From contig NZ_JACHMM010000001.1 of assembly GCF_014204975.1 (NCBI RefSeq), positions 6,634,037-6,698,036 on the forward strand: a DNA stretch of 64,000 nucleotides, read 5' to 3'. Below the pieces are notes generated by a model that saw only the letters and a program-made list of their open reading frames with translations, was not told the origin of the DNA and did not search any database. Shown one piece after another: positions 59,139-64,000 of the stretch; position 1 is the first letter of the stretch, and each line of letters starts with the position of its first letter. Origin of the DNA: Jiangella mangrovi (lineage in GTDB: Bacteria; Actinomycetota; Actinomycetes; Jiangellales; Jiangellaceae). Both the position numbers and the translations under genes were made by a program.

Positions 59139-60592
59139 TGACCGCTCTGGCAGATCGCCCGGCATCGGAGAAAGCGGCCGCGCCGGGCAAGCCGGCGAAG
59201 CCGCCGCGTGACGAGGACCCGCGCAACCCGAAGCACCGGCTCACCGCCCACTTCGACGAGGGCTCGCTCGAGCTGATCAGCCCCGACGACCTCAGCGGCA
59301 TGCTCGCCGCCGTCGGAACCGTGCACGGGACGCCCGCCGTCGCGTTCTGCTCCGACGCCACCGTCATGGGCGGTGCCATGGGCGCCGACGGCTGCCGCGT
59401 GGTCGTCGAGGCGTACGAGCGGGCGCTGGCCGACGGTGTCCCGATCATCGGCCTGTGGCACTCCGGCGGCGCGAGGCTGCCCGAGGGCGTGCTCTCGCTG
59501 CACGCCGTCGGCGAGATCTTCGCGATCATGACCCGCGCGTCGGGCAAGATCCCGCAGCTGTCCGTGGTGCTCGGCCCGGCCGCCGGCGGCGGCGCGTACG
59601 GCCCGGCGCTCACCGACATCGTCATCATGGGACCCGAGGGCCGCGTCTTCGTGACCGGCCCCGAGGTCGTCCGCTCGGTCACCGGCGAGGACGTCGACAT
59701 GCTGCGCCTCGGCGGCCCCGAGCCGCACGGCCGGCGCTCCGGCGTCGTCCACGTCGTCGCCAGCACCGAGCGCGAGGCGCTGGACCACGCGCGGCACCTG
59801 GGGTCGCTGCTGGGCGCGCAGGGCTCGCTCGACGTCGACGCCGTCTCGGATCGTGACCTCGGTGTCCACTTCCCTGAGTCGGCGAAGCGCGCCTACGACG
59901 TCCACCCGATCGTCGCCGACCTGCTCGACGAGGACACCGGGCTCGAGCTGCACCCGCGCTGGGCGCCGAACATCACGACCACGCTGGGCCGGTTCGGCGG
60001 ACGCACCGTCGGCGTCATCGCGAACAACCCGCTGCGCCTCGGCGGCTGCCTCGACTCCGCGTCGGCCGAGAAGGCGGCCCGGTTCGTGCGCATGTGCGAC
60101 GCGTTCGGCGTTCCGCTGTTGGTCATCGTCGACGTCCCCGGCTACCTGCCCGGTGTCGGCCAGGAGTGGGACGGCGTCGTCCGCCGCGGCGCGAAACTGC
60201 TGCACGCGTTCGCCGAGGCGACCGTCCCGCGGGTGACGCTGGTGACCCGCAAGGTCTACGGCGGCGCCTACATCGCGATGAACTCGCGTGCTCTGGGCGC
60301 CACCCGGGTGTTCGCCTGGCCGACCGCCGAGGTCGCCGTCATGGGCGCCGTGGCCGCCGTCCGCATCCTGCACCGGCGCAAGCTGGCCGAGGTGGCCCCC
60401 GAGGTCCGCCCGCAGGTCGAGGCCGAGCTCGCCGAGGAGCACCAGCGCATCACCGGCAGCCTCGATCGCGCCATCGAGATCGGCGTCATCGACGAGGTCA
60501 TCGAGCCCGCCGTCACCCGGTCGGCACTGGCCGCGGCCATCGCCGCCGCACCCGCCGGGCAGCGCGGCTCGCACGGCAACATCCCGCTGTAG
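59138..60592 (+). CDS. accD: Acyl-CoA carboxylase beta (carboxyltransferase) subunit
   Basis: A 484-residue carboxyltransferase of the actinobacterial AccD/PccB type, without a zinc finger. It has GLWHSGGARLPEG, VLGPAAGGGAYGPALTD, the biotin/CoA oxyanion region VIVDVPGYLPGVGQEWDG and RKVYGGAYIAMNSRAL. It makes malonyl-CoA (or methylmalonyl-CoA) with a biotinylated alpha subunit encoded elsewhere. It feeds the fab genes of the same operon. AGGAGG precedes the ATG. Confidence 0.95.
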   Translation: MTALADRPASEKAAAPGKPAKPPRDEDPRNPKHRLTAHFDEGSLELISPDDLSGMLAAVGTVHGTPAVAFCSDATVMGGAMGADGCRVVVEAYERALADGVPIIGLWHSGGARLPEGVLSLHAVGEIFAIMTRASGKIPQLSVVLGPAAGGGAYGPALTDIVIMGPEGRVFVTGPEVVRSVTGEDVDMLRLGGPEPHGRRSGVVHVVASTEREALDHARHLGSLLGAQGSLDVDAVSDRDLGVHFPESAKRAYDVHPIVADLLDEDTGLELHPRWAPNITTTLGRFGGRTVGVIANNPLRLGGCLDSASAEKAARFVRMCDAFGVPLLVIVDVPGYLPGVGQEWDGVVRRGAKLLHAFAEATVPRVTLVTRKVYGGAYIAMNSRALGATRVFAWPTAEVAVMGAVAAVRILHRRKLAEVAPEVRPQVEAELAEEHQRITGSLDRAIEIGVIDEVIEPAVTRSALAAAIAAAPAGQRGSHGNIPL

Positions 60593-60601
60593 AACGCCTT
60601 G

Positions 60602-60627
60602 GTGCGGCCCGGTTCGCCGGGCCGCAC
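60602..60627 (+). terminator. UUCG-loop terminator of the fab operon
   Basis: GTGCGGCCCGG at 60602-60612 and its exact complement at 60617-60627 around a TTCG loop, 10 bases after the accD stop. Confidence 0.8.
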
Positions 60628-60698
60628 GGCCGGCCCTCCTTCGAGGGCCGCCTGGTCGCGGCCGCCGCCCGCCGCTCGGGCTGATCTGTTCGCGCGAT

Positions 60699-60742
60699 GG
60701 GTGAGGGATCGGTGTCGCCCTGGCGACACTCTTCCCTCACCC
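60699..60742. terminator. Second long hairpin after the fab operon
   Basis: The arms 60699-60719 and 60722-60742 pair in GGGTGAGGGA/TCCCTCACCC and GTGTCGCC/GGCGACAC, with 3 mismatched bases in the middle. It lies between accD and the convergent NUDIX remnant. Confidence 0.55.
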
Positions 60743-60800
60743 AGGTGCGTGGTCGAGGGATGGTGTGAGCGTTTGCAGGGGCTATGGCGCCAGTAGGCGC

Positions 60801-61158
60801 TCACTCATCGGCCGAGCGTCGAGTCACCGCCAGCCGGTCGAGGAAGGCGGCCTGCGCTTTGACGATCTTCTCGCGCGCGACATCGAGCGAGAACCACTCG
60901 ACCCCGGTCCACCTCCGGGAACTCCTGCATCCGGCCCGAGCGCGGCGGCCACTCCAGCTCGAAGGTCCCGGGCACGACGGCGTCCGGGTCGAGGTCGCCG
61001 CGCAGGGCCCACGCCGTCACCGTCTTGCCGCCGGACTGCTTCACCGTGCCCAGCTCCACCAGGTCGCCGTCGGGCACGGGGAGGCCGAGCTCCTCGGTGA
61101 ACTCGCGTCGCGCGGCGTCGACCGGCGCCTCGCCCGACCGGCCCTCGAGGCCCGACAC
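60801..61158 (-). pseudogene. NUDIX hydrolase remnant
   Basis: The middle of a NUDIX protein is clear: EAPVDAARREFTEELGLPVP (the Nudix box), TVKQSGGKTVTAWALRGDLD, EWPPRSGRMQEFPEVDR. The N-terminal strand region before the box is missing. After the last Arg the frame is lost at the CCCC run at 60902-60905; one frame over it continues WFSLDVAREKIVKAQAAFLD to a stop at 60801. It has thus lost its 5' end and has a +1 frameshift. A terminator hairpin abuts the truncated end. Confidence 0.75.
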
Positions 61159-61162
61159 ACGG

Positions 61163-61192
61163 AGCGCCCCGGACCCTGAGGTCCGGGGCGCT
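61163..61192. terminator. Perfect 13-bp terminator hairpin
   Basis: AGCGCCCCGGACC at 61163-61175 and its complement at 61180-61192 with a CTGA loop. It is downstream of the DUF3145 gene (about 180 bases past its stop) and directly beside the truncated end of the NUDIX remnant. Confidence 0.65.
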
Positions 61193-61369
61193 ACTACGTG
61201 GTGAGGCCGCTGTATTTCCCGGTCACCGGGCCGGGGACAACCACCGATGCCGGAGCGGCCACGTCTTGAGGTGTGTTACTTGTCCGTGACCATACCGAGG
61301 TCTTCGCCGCTTGTGAAGCCCCTGTCGCGGACGAATTTCGAGACGCGTGAGACGGCGCCTCCGAGCTGC

Positions 61370-61864
61370 TCAGACGACCTGGTGAAGCCACCGGACGGGG
61401 GCTCCGTCGCCCGCGTACCGGAACGGCTCGAGCTCCTCGTCCCAGGGCGCTCCGAGCAGCCGGCGCATCTCCTCCTCGAGGTCCGCCTCGCCCAGGGACG
61501 CCTTGACGACGGCGGCCTTGATGCGGTCCTCGGGGATCATGATGTCGCCGTGCACACCGGTGACGGCGTGGAAGACGCCGAGCGTCGGCGTGTACGAGTA
61601 GCGCGCGCCCTCGCAGCCGGGACTGGGCTCCTCGGTCACCTCGAACCGCAGGTGCATCCAGCCGCGCAGCGCCGAGGCGATCTTGGCGCCGGTGCCCGAG
61701 GCACCCTGCCAGGACAGCTCGGCGCGGTACATGCCGGGTGAGGCGGGCTGTGGGCTCCATTCGAGCTTCACGCGCACGCCAAGAGCGCCGGCCGCGGCCC
61801 ACTCGATGTGCGGGCACAACGCCGACGTTGCGGCGTGGACGTACAGGACGCCACGAGTCGTCAC
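61370..61864 (-). CDS. DUF3145 family protein
   Basis: A 164-residue protein, starting VTTRGVLYVHAATSALCPHI. It has ELSWQGASGTGAKIASALRG, HLRFEVTEEPSPGCEGARYS, VHGDIMIPEDRIK and PWDEELEPFRYAGDG. The family is restricted to actinobacteria and usually lies near the fab/accD genes, as here; its function is unknown. The GTG at 61864 has GGAGG 6 bases upstream. Confidence 0.9.
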   Translation of the reverse strand: MTTRGVLYVHAATSALCPHIEWAAAGALGVRVKLEWSPQPASPGMYRAELSWQGASGTGAKIASALRGWMHLRFEVTEEPSPGCEGARYSYTPTLGVFHAVTGVHGDIMIPEDRIKAAVVKASLGEADLEEEMRRLLGAPWDEELEPFRYAGDGAPVRWLHQVV

Positions 61865-62068
61865 CGGATCCTCCTGCGGTTCGAGGGACGCCTTCCCCTG
61901 CGACCTCGTTCCCGTCCAGGTGAACCTGCGACGTGTCCCATTGTGCACGACGAGTTGCCCGGCCGCCATGTACCGGGGGGCGGACGGACTCGGCGTGTCT
62001 TCGCGCTGTGGAGTGACGACGGCGCCGGCCGCCGGTCGCGACGGCGTCAGCCTGCGGTCGCGACGGCG

Positions 62069-63166
62069 TCAGCCTGCGGTCTCGATGCGCACCTCCCGGG
62101 CTCCGGCGAGGGTCCTGACCACGTCGGCATCGGACTGGATCGCCGGGTGGCCGGCCCAGCCGGGCGGGAGCGCGACGAACGGGGTCGCCGTCAGCGTGAG
62201 CCGGTTGCCGCTGGTGCGCCGCCGCCAGGTCGCCGCGATCTCGCCGTCGTGCAGCACGATGCCGGGGTTGGCCGCCGCCGCCCAGAGCTGCTTGCGCCGG
62301 GCGGCGTCGGGCAGGACGAGCTCGCGGTCGGCCAGCTCGGTGAGCGGGTCGTAGGGGCCGAGCAGCCGCAGCTCGCCGGGCGCCGGCGGGTCGTCGAGGG
62401 CGGCGAGGTCGGCGGTGAGGACGGCGCCCGCCCGGCCGCCGGCGTCGACCTCGGACAGCTCGGACTCGACGAGCGCCCACCAGTCCCTGGCCGCCGCCGG
62501 GGTGAGCGACAGCCAGCTGGCCAGGTGGGCCGGGCGCACCGGGCCGGCGACGTGGACGTAGCGGCGGACCAGCTCGGCCCGCGCGCCCGCGGCGTCGACC
62601 GCGTGCTCTCCGTCCGCGGGCGCCCGGCGGAACCGGAACACCCGGGCCGACTCGACCTCGGCGACGAGCCGCGCCTGCAGCGTCGCGTACCGGAACAGCG
62701 CGTCCTGGACGTGGTGGACGCCGCAGCCCGCGCACCACGGCGCGAGGGCCGGCGCGACCCGCGGCGAGACCGCCCCGGACAGCTCGCCCTTGGTGCGCGC
62801 GTCGCCGTCGGCCATGACCTCGCGCATGACCCCGGCGACCTCGTCGACGGCCGCGCCGAAGCCGGCGCCGACCTGGGCACCGGACGGGCCGATGGCCTGC
62901 GGGGCGAGCTGAGCGCCGTCGTCGATGCGCAGCGCCGCGGCCAGCAGGGCGAGGTCGTCGGCGCGGTGCAGGTGCAGGGCGGCCCGCACGGAATGGACGA
63001 GGACGCCGTCGCCCCCTCCCCCGCGCAGTGCCACCGCCAGCCGCGCCGTCGCCCCGGCCGGGTGGTCCTGGACGCCCACCGCCAGGATCGCCTCGGCACC
63101 GGCGCCGGGCCCGGAGAGGCCGGCGGCCGCCGCCCGGTAGGCGAGCACCTGCGCGCGAGTGATCAT
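62069..63166 (-). CDS. Winged-helix DNA-binding (AlkZ-like) protein
   Basis: A 365-residue protein starting MITRAQVLAYRAAAAGLS. It shows the winged-helix HTH_42/AlkZ-type features: LVRRYVHVAGPVRPAHLASWL, LTPAAARDWW, LLGPYDPLTELADRELVLP and RRTSGNRLTLTATPF. Relatives include interstrand-crosslink DNA glycosylases. The catalytic QxQ motif of true AlkZ is not visible, so glycosylase activity is uncertain. AAGGTGGG precedes the ATG. Confidence 0.75.
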   Translation of the reverse strand: MITRAQVLAYRAAAAGLSGPGAGAEAILAVGVQDHPAGATARLAVALRGGGGDGVLVHSVRAALHLHRADDLALLAAALRIDDGAQLAPQAIGPSGAQVGAGFGAAVDEVAGVMREVMADGDARTKGELSGAVSPRVAPALAPWCAGCGVHHVQDALFRYATLQARLVAEVESARVFRFRRAPADGEHAVDAAGARAELVRRYVHVAGPVRPAHLASWLSLTPAAARDWWALVESELSEVDAGGRAGAVLTADLAALDDPPAPGELRLLGPYDPLTELADRELVLPDAARRKQLWAAAANPGIVLHDGEIAATWRRRTSGNRLTLTATPFVALPPGWAGHPAIQSDADVVRTLAGAREVRIETAG

Positions 63167-63210
63167 GGATCCCACCTTGCCACCCGGCACTGACAGCGTG
63201 GAATGCCATC

Positions 63211-63224
63211 CATAGTCTGTCGAC
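63211..63224 (+). promoter_or_regulatory. CATAGTCTGTCGAC motif, copy 1
   Basis: Begins 44 bases before the start of the first XRE gene. A second partial copy, CCATAGTG, follows at 63224-63231. It contains TAGTCT, usable as a -10 box, and AGTC/GAC half-sites as in controller-protein operators. Confidence 0.6.
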
Positions 63225-63254
63225 CCATAGTGCCCAGCCCTCGACCGTGGACGA

Positions 63255-63524
63255 GTGTCGACGACCGAGGAGTATGCCCGTGGGCTGCGCGAGGCGTTCG
63301 CCGCGCGCCTGCAGGAGCTGCGTGACGCCGCCGAGCCCGAGCTGAGCCAGGAGGCACTGGCGATCGCCGCCGGCCTGGACCGCTCCTACGTCGGCATGCT
63401 CGAACGCGCCGAACGCACGCCGTCCATCTTCGTCGTGCACCTGCTGGCGGAGGCGCTGGGGCGGCCCGCGCGTGATCTTCTGCCCGCCCACCCGCCGCCC
63501 GTTCTGCCCGGAGTGCCGGAATAA
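63255..63524 (+). CDS. Controller-like XRE regulator 1
   Basis: An 89-residue helix-turn-helix protein: LREAFAARLQELRDAAEPEL, SQEALAIAAGLDRSYVGMLER, AERTPSIFVVHLLAEALGRP ending in RDLL and a Pro-rich tail. The SYVGMLERxERTPS recognition segment matches small restriction-type controller proteins. GTG at 63255 fits the fixed distance from the upstream motif seen in all three copies. Confidence 0.75.
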   Translation: MSTTEEYARGLREAFAARLQELRDAAEPELSQEALAIAAGLDRSYVGMLERAERTPSIFVVHLLAEALGRPARDLLPAHPPPVLPGVPE

Positions 63525-63562
63525 CCGGCGCGACCCGATCCGCTGAACCGCCTCATGCTACT

Positions 63563-63576
63563 CATAGTCTGTAGAT
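63563..63576 (+). promoter_or_regulatory. CATAGTCTGT motif, copy 2
   Basis: CATAGTCTGTAGAT, 45 bases before the GTG of the second XRE gene. It differs from copies 1 and 3 by CGAC becoming AGAT. Confidence 0.55.
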
Positions 63577-63607
63577 CTTGAAGCGGGGCGACCCGCAGCG
63601 TAGACGG

Positions 63608-63832
63608 GTGCCACAGCCCCTCGACGACGAGCGCCGCGCCCTGAGCGCGTTCGGCACTCGCGTCCGAGAGCTCCGCCGCGAGCTGGGGCTGAGCCAGGAG
63701 GACCTCGCCGACCGCGCGAACCTCCACCGCACGTACGTCGGGTCGATCGAGCGGGGCGAACGCAACGTCGCGCTGCTCAACATCCACCGCCTCGCCAAGG
63801 CCCTGGGTGTGACCGCCCGCGATCTGCTCTGA
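63608..63832 (+). CDS. Controller-like XRE regulator 2
   Basis: A 74-residue protein: FGTRVRELRRELGLSQEDLA, DRANLHRTYVGSIERGERNV and ALLNIHRLAKALGVTARDLL. The LHRTYVGSIERGERNV wording is the hallmark of C proteins that time expression of restriction-modification genes. The GTG at 63608 is chosen over an upstream TTG at 63578, because its distance to the upstream motif matches the other two genes. Confidence 0.8.
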   Translation: MPQPLDDERRALSAFGTRVRELRRELGLSQEDLADRANLHRTYVGSIERGERNVALLNIHRLAKALGVTARDLL

Positions 63833-63842
63833 CTGTGCTCTC

Positions 63843-63856
63843 CATAGTCTGTCGAC
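63843..63856 (+). promoter_or_regulatory. CATAGTCTGTCGAC motif, copy 3
   Basis: Identical to copy 1 over 14 bases and 44 bases before the ATG of the third XRE gene. Confidence 0.6.
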
Positions 63857-63886
63857 GAACGATCATCATGCCCCGACGGTGAGGGG

Positions 63887-64000
63887 ATGCCCGCACACGA
63901 CGACGTCAAGGCCGGCAAGGCCGACTTCCTCATGGCCTTCGGCGAGACGGCGCGCGCCCGCCGCGCGGCGCTCGGACTCACCCAGCGGCAGCTGGACGCG
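63887..64000 (+). CDS. XRE regulator 3 (5' part; runs off right edge)
   Basis: The first 38 residues, MPAHDDVKAGKADFLMAFGE then TARARRAALGLTQRQLDA, are the start of another helix-turn-helix of the XRE type. GAGGGG directly precedes the ATG. The rest is outside the window. Confidence 0.7.
   Translation, partial: MPAHDDVKAGKADFLMAFGETARARRAALGLTQRQLDA

Noticed and set aside
61194-63491. Open frame spanning the AlkZ-like and DUF3145 genes
   Set aside because: Repetitive Arg/Gly-rich shadow with no motif; the two genes in other frames explain the region.

Overview
The window is high-GC DNA from an actinomycete. The signs are GC-rich third positions, frequent GTG starts and 4-nt stop/start overlaps. 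The gene content agrees: a polyphosphate glucokinase, a homodimeric pyruvate dehydrogenase E1 beside a DUF3052 gene, a FasR-type regulator in front of fabD-fabH-acpP-fabF, a DUF3145 gene, an IdeR/DmdR-type iron box, and glnA2. A Jiangella/Kribbella-like lineage is only a guess. Most of the window is stable chromosomal backbone with small accessory insertions, and no insertion sequence, integrase, rRNA or CRISPR array was seen.

Layout. 1-7.2 kb holds metabolic housekeeping: the 5' part of glnA2, nadE and panB; a gene-free stretch with two related long hairpins; map with its small neighbour; ppgK; and the RNase P RNA. 7.2-12.7 kb holds a small Cas2-like protein, an LPXTG-type wall protein, a methyltransferase, a zinc-type CDF exporter with a divergent ArsR regulator and a clear operator, an iron-box-controlled siderophore-binding lipoprotein and an MBL hydrolase. 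12.8-22.8 kb holds a fused alpha-beta glycyl-tRNA synthetase, a methyltransferase, a ScoMcrA-N/zinc-ribbon protein, an M64 peptidase, yaaA and a tandem polysaccharide deacetylase. 23-31.4 kb is a sugar locus with a ROK kinase, a divergent ROK repressor, a complete ribose-type ABC transporter and a Gfo/Idh/MocA dehydrogenase.

31.5-33.4 kb is a two-gene cassette of an unknown protein and an XRE-ImmA/IrrE protein, which resembles a toxin-antitoxin pair. 33.5-36.2 kb is a tightly overlapped operon (Nif3, a zinc-ribbon coiled-coil protein with an apparent CTG start, and RNase H/phosphatase). 36.2-47.1 kb is accessory: three small proteins sharing a C-terminal motif, a Tat-exported PHP protein, a secreted asparaginase, esterase-like enzymes, a frameshifted amidohydrolase and tRNA-Val. 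47.1-51.6 kb holds a peroxiredoxin, DUF3052 and aceE. 51.7-52.6 kb encodes an exported phage-tail-tube-like protein overlapping a collagen-like protein. 54-60.6 kb is the fatty-acid synthesis operon, ending in an acyl-CoA carboxylase beta subunit; its FabD carries an extra lipoyl-like domain. 60.8-64 kb holds a broken NUDIX gene, DUF3145, an AlkZ-like protein and three tandem controller-protein-like XRE genes, each preceded by the same motif at the same distance from its start codon. The third runs off the right edge.

The least explained parts are the three XRE genes at the right edge, the exported gp19-like/collagen pair, and the unknown protein paired with XRE-ImmA. Two separate +1 frameshifts each fall in a run of four C on the given strand, so sequencing error should be excluded before calling either gene dead.
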